Shown here: piece after piece, positions 1-6,805 of the stretch
Position numbering within the stretch: the first letter of the stretch is position 1
Layout of the letters: every line of letters starts with the position of its first letter
DNA from: an uncultured Verrucomicrobia subdivision 3 bacterium
Lineage (GTDB): Bacteria; Verrucomicrobiota; Verrucomicrobiae; Limisphaerales; CAMLLE01
Direction: 5' to 3'
NCBI GenBank assembly: GCA_946480555.1
Contig: CAMLLE010000139.1
Location: 1-7,455, forward strand
Length of the DNA: 7,455 nt
Position numbers and translations under genes: made by a program
Notes under the pieces: generated by a model
What the model saw: only the letters and a program-made list of their open reading frames with translations
What the model was told of the DNA's origin: nothing
Databases searched by the model: none

Positions 1-16
1 AGTTCGAAAAGAACCG

Positions 17-1000
17 GTGGCGGTCTTTCGCCCCGAAGTGAAGCCGCTCGAAACGAGCGTTCGCCGCGAGACGACATTGCGCGCGCGCAGTCCCTTCGCC
101 CCTCCGGGAAGCGGCAACGGCAACGCGAATCGCGCGTTGGTGGAGGCACTTGCGAACTCCAAGATTTACCAGGAATACGAGCGGGCGTTCAGCGAAGCGA
201 CCGGTTTGCCGGTGGCGTTGCGCCCGGTGGAATCCTGGCAGCTTCCGCACCACGGCAAACGCAATGAGAACCCTTTTTGCCAGCTGCTGGCCCAAAAAAG
301 CCGCGCGTGCGGCGCTTGTTTGCAGGTTCAGGAATCGCTTTCTGAACGGTCCACCCAGGAACCCCAGACGATTGCCTGTCAGATCGGCATGTGCGACACG
401 GCGGTGCCGGTGAAGCTGGGCGACAAGGTAATTGGATTTCTGCAGACCGGGCAGTTGTTCCGCAAGAAGCCGACCGAAGCACAGTTCGAACGCGTCGCAC
501 GCCTGGTGGGCGAGTGGGGTGTGGAAGCCGATCGCGAAACGCTTCGCACTGCGTTCTTCGACACCAAGGTGGTCGGCAACCGCCAGCATGAAGCGGTCGT
601 CAAACTGCTCGCCATTTTTGCGCAGCACCTTTCGATGTTGAGCAACCAGGTCGTTGTTCAACATGAGAACGCCGAACCGCCGGTGATCACTCGCGCGAAA
701 GAATACATCCACGAACATCAAACCGAGGAACTCTCGCTGGGACAGGTCGCGAAAGCGGTCAATACGAGCACGTTTTACTTCTGCAAGATGTTCAAGAAGG
801 TGACGGGCATCAATTTCACGGATTACCTCTCGCGCGTGCGCATCGAGAAGGCGAAGAACCTCCTGCTCAATCCCAATCTCCGCGTCAGTGAAATCGCGTT
901 CGAAGTCGGCTTCCAGTCGCTCACGCATTTCAATCGCGTGTTCAAAAAGATCCTTGGCCAGTCGCCGACCGAATATCGCGCTCAGCTGTTGGGCCGCTGA
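17..1000 (+). CDS. AraC-family transcriptional regulator with N-terminal PocR sensory domain (5' end possibly outside window)
   Basis: A likely cytoplasmic DNA-binding regulator with its own ligand-sensing domain. As read from GTG at 17 it has 327 residues. Residues 1-40 are a Gly/Asn/Arg-rich, probably disordered lead. Residues about 42-212 match the PocR sensory domain: a Cys cluster (Cys88, Cys98, Cys101, Cys121, Cys126) followed by VPVKLGDKVIGFLQTGQLF, a typical PocR stretch. Residues about 224-323 are an AraC double helix-turn-helix, with LGQVAKAVNTSTFYFCKMFK as first HTH and SEIAFEVGFQSLTHFNRVFK as the second, conserved AraC signature. Family knowledge: PocR of the propanediol/cobalamin regulon has this architecture, but the ligand here cannot be read from sequence. 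The frame stays open to the left edge (codons from position 2), so the real start may be upstream; GTG 17 has no clear ribosome binding site. It ends 52 nt before a strong terminator, so it is probably the last gene of its transcription unit. Confidence 0.88.
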   Translation: MAVFRPEVKPLETSVRRETTLRARSPFAPPGSGNGNANRALVEALANSKIYQEYERAFSEATGLPVALRPVESWQLPHHGKRNENPFCQLLAQKSRACGACLQVQESLSERSTQEPQTIACQIGMCDTAVPVKLGDKVIGFLQTGQLFRKKPTEAQFERVARLVGEWGVEADRETLRTAFFDTKVVGNRQHEAVVKLLAIFAQHLSMLSNQVVVQHENAEPPVITRAKEYIHEHQTEELSLGQVAKAVNTSTFYFCKMFKKVTGINFTDYLSRVRIEKAKNLLLNPNLRVSEIAFEVGFQSLTHFNRVFKKILGQSPTEYRAQLLGR

Positions 1001-1051
1001 AGCAGCATGGAATTTGGGCGTCTCCGGAGGCCCGATCTCCCCAATACCCCC

Positions 1052-1089
1052 AGAGCTGTGAATGGAAGCATTCACAGCTCTTTCTTTTT
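1052..1089 (+). terminator. Rho-independent terminator after the AraC/PocR gene
   Basis: A perfect 13-bp inverted repeat (1052-1064 AGAGCTGTGAATG pairing with 1069-1081 CATTCACAGCTCT) encloses a 4-nt GAAG loop. A T-rich run, TTCTTTTT, follows directly at 1082-1089. Stem, tight loop and T tract are the classical intrinsic terminator. There is no A tract on the left arm, so it should act mainly on plus-strand transcripts. It sits between the regulator stop codon at 1000 and the kinase ATG at 1121. It also argues against starting the kinase at 1007, because that start would place the hairpin inside the coding sequence. Confidence 0.88.
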
Positions 1090-1120
1090 CCGCCCGTTTT
1101 CGTATCGTCTCTCTGCTCCT

Positions 1121-2782
1121 ATGACGGATCCCGAACACACGGATTATTCACAGCTTTCCCGGACGGAATTGATCGCGCGCTTGCAAGTGCTCGAATCCCG
1201 CAACCCCTCGCTTCCGGATTCCCTTTCGCCAACCCGCCGCGAGATCGCCAACACCGCGTTGTTCGACAGCGAGGAACGGCTGCGCGCCATTCTCGACACG
1301 GCCGTGGAAGGCATCATCACGATCGATGAACGGGGCTTGATCGAATCGATGAACCGCGCGGCGGAAAAACTGTTTGGCTATTCGGCGGAAGAAATGAAGG
1401 GCCGTAACGTCAGCGGCTTGATGCCGTCTCCATACCGTGAAGCGCATGACGGATATTTGCGCCGCTATATGGAGACTGGCCAGGCACGCATCATCGGCAT
1501 CGGTCGTGAAGTGATTGGCCAGCGACGGGATGGCAGCGTGTTTCCCATGGACCTTTCGGTCAGCGAAGTCCGTTTGGCGGACCGGCGGCTGTTCACCGGG
1601 TTCGTGCGCGACATCACGGAGCGCAAGGAGGCGGAGAAGCGGCTTTCATATTATGCCGCGATTGTAGAATCGACCGAGGATGCGATTGTCGCCAAGGATT
1701 TGACCGGGAAGATCACGAGCTGGAATCGCGGTGCGGAGGCGCTTTTCGGCTATTCGCGCGAAGAGGTTGTCGGCAAATCGATCACGATCATCATTCCTCC
1801 GGATCGCTTGGGCGAAGAGGAGGCTATCTTGCGAACCGTCAGCCAGGGACTGCCCATCGGCCGTTTCGAAACAATTCGCCGGCATAAGAGCGGTTCTTCA
1901 ATCGATGTCGCGGTCACGATTTCACCCATTCGGGCACCAGACGGAAGAATCATCGGCGCATCGAAGATTGCGCGAGACATTACCGACCGGAAGCGCGCTG
2001 AAGCAAAGCTCGCTTCGTTGGCGCACACGCTCGCCGAGAAGAACAAGGAGCTGGAGACGATCGTTTACATTGCTTCGCATGACTTGCGTTCGCCGCTGGT
2101 GAACATCCAGGGCTTCAGCCGTGAACTGGCGCACGCGTGCGACACGTTGCGGACGCGCCTGTCCAATGGTGCCGCAAATCCCGCTGCCGGCGCGGAGATC
2201 CGCCGGTTGCTCGACGAAGACATCCCCGAAGCATTGGAATACATCCAGGCCGGTGTGACGAAGATCGACAGCCTGCTCGCGGGTTTCCTGCGGTACTCCC
2301 GGTTGGGCCGCGTTTCGCTGAAGCTCGAGTCGCTCGATGCAAATGCGTTGCTGGGTGCGATCACCAGCGCGATGGAATTTCAGATCAAGCGCGACGGCGT
2401 TCAGCTGAAGGTGGAGAAACTGCCATCCTGCACGGGCGACGCCACCTTGATCAGCCAGGTTTTTTCAAATCTGATCGAGAACGCGATCAAGTACCGGCAT
2501 CCCGATCGCCCGTGCGAAATCTCCATTTCCGGTCGCGCGACTGGCGCGAACGTGGTTTACAGCGTTCGCGACAACGGCATTGGCATCGCGCCGGAGCATC
2601 AGGCGAAGGTGTTCGAGATTTTTCACCGGTTGAATCCCGGACACAGCGAAGGCGAGGGACTTGGTCTGACGATCACCCAGAGAATTCTCGAACGCCACGG
2701 CGGCCGCATCTGGGTTGAATCCGCACCTGACCATGGTTCCACATTTTTTGTTTCCCTGCCTCTCGCTCCACAGGCAGACTGA
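1121..2782 (+). CDS. Cytoplasmic PAS-PAS sensor histidine kinase with FixL-like heme PAS motif
   Basis: Soluble sensor kinase of 553 residues with no membrane segment. A short helical lead (about 1-50) precedes PAS1 (about 52-168), PAS2 (about 175-290), HisKA (about 308-395) and HATPase_c (about 435-550). The phospho-acceptor is His320 in IASHDLRSPL. ATPase boxes are the N box LIENAIKY (Asn454), G1 DNGIGIA (Asp484), F box VFEIFHRL and G2 GEGLGL. PAS1 carries the FixL heme-pocket signature: PYREAHDGYLRRY (His109, Arg115), then IIGIGRE (Arg129) and RRDGSVFPMDLSVSE. These align, from memory, with heme-ligand His200 and Arg206/Arg220 of Bradyrhizobium FixL, so O2 or gas sensing is a reasonable inference. 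The residue four after His320 is Ser rather than the usual Thr/Asn linked to phosphatase activity. ATG 1121 was chosen over an in-frame ATG at 1007 because a terminator hairpin lies between them and the extra 38 residues look non-coding. No good Shine-Dalgarno is visible. First gene of the signalling cluster. Confidence 0.92.
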   Translation: MTDPEHTDYSQLSRTELIARLQVLESRNPSLPDSLSPTRREIANTALFDSEERLRAILDTAVEGIITIDERGLIESMNRAAEKLFGYSAEEMKGRNVSGLMPSPYREAHDGYLRRYMETGQARIIGIGREVIGQRRDGSVFPMDLSVSEVRLADRRLFTGFVRDITERKEAEKRLSYYAAIVESTEDAIVAKDLTGKITSWNRGAEALFGYSREEVVGKSITIIIPPDRLGEEEAILRTVSQGLPIGRFETIRRHKSGSSIDVAVTISPIRAPDGRIIGASKIARDITDRKRAEAKLASLAHTLAEKNKELETIVYIASHDLRSPLVNIQGFSRELAHACDTLRTRLSNGAANPAAGAEIRRLLDEDIPEALEYIQAGVTKIDSLLAGFLRYSRLGRVSLKLESLDANALLGAITSAMEFQIKRDGVQLKVEKLPSCTGDATLISQVFSNLIENAIKYRHPDRPCEISISGRATGANVVYSVRDNGIGIAPEHQAKVFEIFHRLNPGHSEGEGLGLTITQRILERHGGRIWVESAPDHGSTFFVSLPLAPQAD

Positions 2783-2796
2783 ACCGGATTCCTCTT

Positions 2797-3249
2797 ATGA
2801 CTGCTGGACGGGAAATGATTATTCTGATTGCCGAGGACGATGCTGGTCACGCCCGGCTTATTGAGAAGAACCTTGGCCGCGCGGGATTGAACAATGAGAT
2901 TCACCGGTTCGAAAACGGCCAGGCGATTCTCGACTTCCTGTTCCACCGCGGCTCGGGCCCACACCTTTCACCGGAAGTGCCTTACCTCATCCTGCTCGAC
3001 ATCCGCATGCCGAAGGTGGATGGCGTGGAAGTGTTGCGCCAGGTAAAGGCCGATCCTGGCCTGCGGCGCATTCCAGTGATCATGCTGACGACCACCGACG
3101 ACCCGCGCGAAGTGGAGCGTTGCCATGACATCGGTTGCAGCAGCTACATCGTGAAGCCGGTCGATTACGACAAGTTCGCGGAAGCGATCAAAAGCCTGGG
3201 CCTTTACATCTCGCTCGTGCAAGTGCCCGAAGTGACGGAAGCCAAGTAG
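2797..3249 (+). CDS. Single-domain response regulator, Rcp1/CheY-like
   Basis: A stand-alone receiver of 150 residues without an output domain. Acidic pocket Glu13/Asp14/Asp15 (IAEDD), phospho-acceptor Asp68 in LILLDIRMPKVDG, Thr98 (VIMLTTTDD) and Lys120 (YIVKP) are all present with CheY-like spacing (+30 and +52 from the Asp). The extended loop after helix 2 (FLFHRGSG and following) and the C-terminal LGLYISLVQVP tail are typical of Rcp1-like regulators. In related genomes these commonly follow phytochrome-type or PAS kinases, so the kinase ending 14 nt upstream is the natural partner. Its likely role is to carry phosphate onward or act by protein contact. ATG 2797 is taken as the start. An in-frame ATG at 2815 would begin just at the first beta strand and is possible. 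It is followed 8 nt later by the hybrid kinase gene. Confidence 0.93.
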   Translation: MTAGREMIILIAEDDAGHARLIEKNLGRAGLNNEIHRFENGQAILDFLFHRGSGPHLSPEVPYLILLDIRMPKVDGVEVLRQVKADPGLRRIPVIMLTTTDDPREVERCHDIGCSSYIVKPVDYDKFAEAIKSLGLYISLVQVPEVTEAK

Positions 3250-3257
3250 CCGCCAGT

Positions 3258-4700
3258 ATGGAACTTCAAAGCCGCGATCGCACAATCCTGATTGTCGATG
3301 ACGATCGCGGTCTGGTGCGCCTGATTCAAAAAGCGCTTCAACGGGAAGGTTTTCAGGCGGCGACAGCCGGTTCCGGTGCGGATGCGGTGAACTGGCTGCA
3401 ATCGAATCGCGCCGATCTTCTCCTGTTGGATTTGAAGTTGCAGGACGTGAACGGCAAGGAGCTCATCCAGCAACTGGAGCAACTTCAGATTTCCATCCCG
3501 TTCATCATTATCACCGGCCAGGGCGATGAACGTGTCGCGGTGGAAATGATGAAACGCGGCGCCCGGGATTATCTCGTCAAGGACGTGCGTTTTCTTGAGT
3601 TCGTGCCCGAGGTCGTGCGCAACGTTCTGGAACAACTCGAAACGGAACAACGCCTGGCCGCGGCTGAAGAGCGCGTCAATCTTGTCCAAAGCGTCGTGGA
3701 GCAGGGGTTCAGCGCCGTGCTCATCGCCAGCGCCGACCTGCCCGACCCGCAGGTGCTCTACATCAATCCATCCTTTGCCAGTTTGACCGGCTGCACGCCC
3801 GAGCAGGTCGTGGGCAGACCCCTCAGCGCGCTGGAAGGAATGTCCACGGTAATCGAACGGCTGCGCGCCGGAGTGCCGCCGGGCCAGCGTTTCTTCGAAG
3901 ACGTCTCGTCCTATCTGAGCGGCGGCGTGGAACGCTGGGTGGAATGGCGCACCGGTCCGGTGGCCGACCGCACTGGAAAAACCACTCACTGGCTGGTGAT
4001 CATGCGCGACATCACCGAACGTCGGCGGTTGGAAAAGGAAATTCTGGAGATCAACGACCGCGTTCAGCGGCGGATCGGGCAGGACCTCCACGACGGCCTC
4101 TGCCAGCAACTCGCCGGCGTTGAATTGATGTGCCAGGTCCTGGAGCAAAAGCTGAAGGCAAAATCCAAGGCCGATTCTGTGCGGCTGGGTGAAATCGGGG
4201 CTCACGTGCGCGACGCCATCCGTCAGGCCAGGCTCATGGCGCGCGGGCTTTCACCCATCATGCTTGAAGCGGAAGGGTTGATGTCCGGCTTGGAGGAACT
4301 GGCCTCGAACGTGGAAAGAATTTACGGCGTCACGTGCCAGTTCGATTGCACCGACGAAGTGCTGGTGAACGATCACGCGGCGGCGACGCACCTTTTTCGA
4401 ATCGCGCAGGAGGCTGTTTCCAATGCCATCCGCCACGGGCGGGCGAGCCAGCTGGAACTGCGCCTATCCTGCGAGAAGGAGCGGCTCGTGTTGGTAGTGA
4501 CGGACAACGGCGGCGGATTTGATTCGAAGAAGGCCCAATCCGGCGGCATGGGTTTGCGCATCATGCAATCCCGCGCCAGCACCATTGGCGGCAAATTGAC
4601 CATTGAAAACAGCACTGGCGGTGGCGTGCGCGTGATCTGCACGGTCGCTCGCTCGGGTGCGCCCACAAATCATGGCTCCGAAAGCGGCGGCAAAAACTAA
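3258..4700 (+). CDS. Hybrid histidine kinase REC-PAS-HisKA_3-HATPase (NarL-system type)
   Basis: Cytoplasmic kinase of 480 residues with an N-terminal receiver (about 8-122): Asp14-16, phospho-acceptor Asp58 (LLLLDLKLQD), Thr86 and Lys108. A helical linker follows, then PAS (about 138-253, ending in MRDITERR), HisKA_3 (about 265-340) and HATPase_c (about 370-465). The phospho-acceptor is His278 in QDLHDGLCQQ, matching the HDxxxQ motif of NarX/DesK-type kinases, including the Gln linked to phosphatase activity. ATPase boxes are RIAQEAVSNAIRHG (Asn389), DNGGGF (Asp416) and GGMGLRIM. With an N-terminal receiver, it can both receive a phosphoryl group (from the upstream kinase, inferred) and signal on to the NarL-type regulator that overlaps its 3' end. 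The PAS lacks the LOV photoactive Cys motif. ATG 3258 was chosen because earlier in-frame codons overlap the preceding gene and show no domain; the ribosome binding site is weak. Confidence 0.92.
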   Translation: MELQSRDRTILIVDDDRGLVRLIQKALQREGFQAATAGSGADAVNWLQSNRADLLLLDLKLQDVNGKELIQQLEQLQISIPFIIITGQGDERVAVEMMKRGARDYLVKDVRFLEFVPEVVRNVLEQLETEQRLAAAEERVNLVQSVVEQGFSAVLIASADLPDPQVLYINPSFASLTGCTPEQVVGRPLSALEGMSTVIERLRAGVPPGQRFFEDVSSYLSGGVERWVEWRTGPVADRTGKTTHWLVIMRDITERRRLEKEILEINDRVQRRIGQDLHDGLCQQLAGVELMCQVLEQKLKAKSKADSVRLGEIGAHVRDAIRQARLMARGLSPIMLEAEGLMSGLEELASNVERIYGVTCQFDCTDEVLVNDHAAATHLFRIAQEAVSNAIRHGRASQLELRLSCEKERLVLVVTDNGGGFDSKKAQSGGMGLRIMQSRASTIGGKLTIENSTGGGVRVICTVARSGAPTNHGSESGGKN

Positions 4701-5364
4701 ACTCCCAAAAAGCCGGAAGCGAATTCTCATCGTCGATGATCATCCGATGATGCGGCAGGGTCTGGCGCAGCTGATCAACAACGAGCCGGACCTCACCGTC
4801 TGCGCCGAAGCTGACACCGCGGCCCAGGCATTGCAGCAGATCAATGCCTGCAAGCCGGACATGATCATTGCCGATATTTCGTTGCCGGACAAAAACGGGC
4901 TGGAACTCATCAAGGACATTCGTGCCCAGGTCGCCGATCCGTTGATTCTGGTTGTTTCCATGCACGACGAAGCGCTCTATGCCGAACGCGTCCTGCGCGC
5001 CGGCGGCCGAGGCTACCTGATGAAACAGGAAGGCGGCAGGAAACTGATGGACGCAATCCGGCAGGTGCTGATGGGCAAGATCTACGTCAGCGAAAAAATG
5101 TCGGCGAAAATCCTGGAAATCTTTTCGGGCCGTCGTAATGAATCCGGCGGCTCACCCGTGGAACGCCTTTCGGACCGTGAGTTCGAAGTGTTTCAGATGA
5201 TCGGCGAAGGGAAGGGGACGCGCCAGATTGCGGAACATCTGCACCTCAGCGTGAAGACGGTTGAAGTGCATCGCGCGAACATCAAGGAGAAGCTTCAGCT
5301 CAAGACCGCGACGGATTTGGTGCGCTTCGCAGTTCGTTGGATCGAATCCCAAGGGAACGCCTAG
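4672..5364 (+). CDS. NarL/FixJ-family response regulator (REC + LuxR-type HTH)
   Basis: DNA-binding response regulator of 230 residues. A basic lead (MAPKAAAKTKLPKSRKR) is followed by a receiver (about 17-135) with Asp22/Asp23, phospho-acceptor Asp68 (IIADISLPDKNG), Ser96 and Lys118 (YLMKQ). The C-terminal LuxR/GerE helix-turn-helix (about 163-225) begins LSDREFEVFQMIGEGKGTRQ, with recognition region LSVKTVEVHRANIKEKL. NarL-type regulators pair with HisKA_3 kinases, and the gene overlaps the end of the HisKA_3 kinase gene by 29 nt, so cognate pairing and translational coupling are strongly suggested. It would be the output of the cluster; its target promoters are unknown. ATG 4672 is preferred over an in-frame GTG at 4657, which would only enlarge the overlap. 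Confidence 0.94.
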   Translation: MAPKAAAKTKLPKSRKRILIVDDHPMMRQGLAQLINNEPDLTVCAEADTAAQALQQINACKPDMIIADISLPDKNGLELIKDIRAQVADPLILVVSMHDEALYAERVLRAGGRGYLMKQEGGRKLMDAIRQVLMGKIYVSEKMSAKILEIFSGRRNESGGSPVERLSDREFEVFQMIGEGKGTRQIAEHLHLSVKTVEVHRANIKEKLQLKTATDLVRFAVRWIESQGNA

Positions 5365-5372
5365 TCGGGGGT

Positions 5373-5404
5373 TGGAAGTGCGAAGTCGGATGTTGGATGT
5401 TGGA
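5373..5404 (+). repeat. Degenerate heptanucleotide tandem repeat
   Basis: Four consecutive 7-bp units, tggaagt, gcgaagt, cggatgt and tggatgt (5373-5400), are followed by a partial unit, tgga. The consensus is roughly NSGAWGT and the last two units differ by one base. It begins 8 nt after the stop codon of the NarL-type regulator, outside any credible gene. Its role is unknown: short tandem repeats of this kind are often dispersed intergenic elements. Low copy number leaves room for chance. Confidence 0.5.
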
Positions 5405-5420
5405 CCGCATCGTCGCTCAA

Positions 5421-5447
5421 CTCTTTGTTCTCTTCGTTCCCTTCTGT
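5421..5447 (+). repeat. Degenerate 9-bp pyrimidine-rich tandem repeat
   Basis: Three adjacent 9-bp units, ctctttgtt, ctcttcgtt and cccttctgt, form a C/T-rich tract in the same spacer as the heptamer repeat. The units keep a pyrimidine block followed by a GT near the end. No hairpin is associated, so this is not an intrinsic terminator. Part of the similarity could come from simple pyrimidine bias. Confidence 0.35.
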
Positions 5448-5519
5448 GGAACCCTCATGTCTTCCGCCGCGATATTTTACCGCTTTTCCCAGCATGAATT
5501 TTGAATCGAACCGCGGCAG

Positions 5520-5532
5520 GTTACCGGGTAAC
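5520..5532. promoter_or_regulatory. Short palindrome upstream of the M16 peptidase start
   Basis: GTTACC and GGTAAC form a perfect 6-bp inverted repeat around a single central G, ending 10 nt before the ATG of the peptidase gene at 5543. The position fits either an operator half-site pair or a feature affecting translation start. The 1-nt centre makes a stable RNA hairpin unlikely unless inner pairs open. No recognisable regulator motif is known to me, so function is unassigned. Confidence 0.25.
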
Positions 5533-5542
5533 TAAACGCGCG

Positions 5543-6805
5543 ATGTATCACGTCACTCAATTGCCGAACGGACTCACCGTGGCCACAGCCGAAATGCCGC
5601 ACATGGCCAGCGTCAGCCTGGGATTCTGGGTGGGCGTCGGCTCGCGATATGAAGCCGCAGAGCTGAACGGCGCCTGCCATTTCATAGAACACATGCTGTT
5701 CAAGGGGACGAAACGCCGGTCGCCCAAGGAAATTTCCGAATCCGTCGAAGGCATCGGCGGTTACCTGAACGCGTTCACGAGCGAGGAATTCACCTGCTTC
5801 CATGCGCGCGCTTGTGCGGATCGTTTCGACGATTTGCTCGATGTGATCAGCGACATGTTCCTGAATTCACGCTTTGCTGCCGATGACATTCGGAAGGAGC
5901 GTGACGTCATCAAGGAGGAGGTCGCCATGTATCTTGACCAGCCGCAGCATCACGTCCAGGAACTGCTCAATGCGACGCTGTGGGCGGACCAGCCGCTCGG
6001 GCGCCCGATCACCGGCACCAACCGTTCGCTCGACCGATTGCAGCGCGAACAGTTGCTCAGTTTTTTGAAAGCCAATTACACCACGGGCAGCACCGTGATT
6101 GCGGTCGCGGGAAAAATTTCGCATCGCCAGGTCCTGAAGAAGGTGCAACGCGTGGCAAAACATTTCCGGTCAGCCGCCCGGCCAGCCTTTGCGCCGGTAA
6201 AGGTGGATCAGACTGCGCCGCGAGTAAAACTTCACAGCCGAAAAACCGAACAGACACAGATCGCACTCGGCATCCGCACCTGCTCGCGGCACGATCGGCG
6301 GCGTCACGCGTTGCGACTGTTGAACGCCATCCTGGGAGAGAACATGAGTTCCCGGCTGTTCCAGATCGTGCGCGAAGATCGCGGGCTGGCTTATTCGATC
6401 TACAGCACGCCGAGTGCTTTTCATGACACCGGCGATATCGTGATCTCGGCCGGCCTCGATGCCAGCAACGTCGGCAAAACGTTGCGGTTGATCCGTCGCG
6501 AACTGGAGCGCCTGCGCGAAGCCCCGCCCGGCAAGGCTGAACTACAGCGCGCTCGCGATTATGTGATCGGGCAGAACGATCTCAGCCTGGAGAGCACTGA
6601 CAACCAGATGAACTGGCTGGGCGAACAGTGGTTGTGCTACGGACGTGTGATTCGTCCGGAGGAAGTCCGGAACGCCCTGCGCAAGGTCACCGCGGCCGAA
6701 GTGCGAGCTGCCGCGCGCGATTTCTTCCGAAACGACCGCGTGAACCTAGCCGTGGTCAGCCCGTTGAGAACCACCGGCCGATTTGAATCGCTTCTCCGAT
6801 TCTGA
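5543..6805 (+). CDS. M16-family zinc metallopeptidase (processing-protease/YmxG-like)
   Basis: Predicted zinc endopeptidase of 420 residues, the usual length for a single bacterial M16B subunit, without signal peptide or membrane segment, so probably cytoplasmic. The N-terminal M16 domain (about 9-155) has the inverted zinc motif HFIEH: His46 and His50 bind zinc and Glu49 is the catalytic base. Glu126 in KEEVAMYLDQ, 76 residues after His50, is the expected third ligand. The C-terminal M16 domain (about 168-345) includes the family's characteristic RGLAYSIYS segment and the preceding NMSSRLFQIVRE. The active site is therefore intact. Many M16B enzymes work with an inactive partner subunit; none is seen here. 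ATG 5543 gives the typical start (YHVTQLPNGLTVA). An in-frame TTG at 5501 would add 14 unsupported residues. A 178-nt repeat-bearing spacer separates it from the signalling cluster, so it may be a separate unit, although no terminator lies between them. Confidence 0.93.
   Translation: MYHVTQLPNGLTVATAEMPHMASVSLGFWVGVGSRYEAAELNGACHFIEHMLFKGTKRRSPKEISESVEGIGGYLNAFTSEEFTCFHARACADRFDDLLDVISDMFLNSRFAADDIRKERDVIKEEVAMYLDQPQHHVQELLNATLWADQPLGRPITGTNRSLDRLQREQLLSFLKANYTTGSTVIAVAGKISHRQVLKKVQRVAKHFRSAARPAFAPVKVDQTAPRVKLHSRKTEQTQIALGIRTCSRHDRRRHALRLLNAILGENMSSRLFQIVREDRGLAYSIYSTPSAFHDTGDIVISAGLDASNVGKTLRLIRRELERLREAPPGKAELQRARDYVIGQNDLSLESTDNQMNWLGEQWLCYGRVIRPEEVRNALRKVTAAEVRAAARDFFRNDRVNLAVVSPLRTTGRFESLLRF

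Noticed and set aside
1007..1120. In-frame upstream extension of the first kinase from an ATG at 1007
   Set aside because: It would run through the terminator hairpin and T tract, and the 38 extra residues show no domain character; ATG 1121 is better.
3135..3257. Upstream extension of the hybrid kinase overlapping the small response regulator
   Set aside because: The receiver domain starts right after ATG 3258, and the extra residues are only an out-of-frame reading of the regulator gene.
3672..4014. LOV (blue-light flavin) domain in the hybrid kinase
   Set aside because: The PAS start resembles LOV-type sequences (YINPSFASLTG), but the flavin-binding Cys motif is absent; GRPLSALEG stands in its place.
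3204..4205. Long minus-strand open frame of 333 codons opposite the hybrid kinase
   Set aside because: It is antisense to a well-supported kinase, shows no recognisable domain, and is His/Gln/Leu-rich as expected for a GC-driven shadow frame.
5261..5497. Plus-strand open frame of 78 codons across the spacer after the NarL-type regulator
   Set aside because: It begins inside the regulator HTH region in another frame and translates the tandem repeats; no domain or ribosome binding site is visible.
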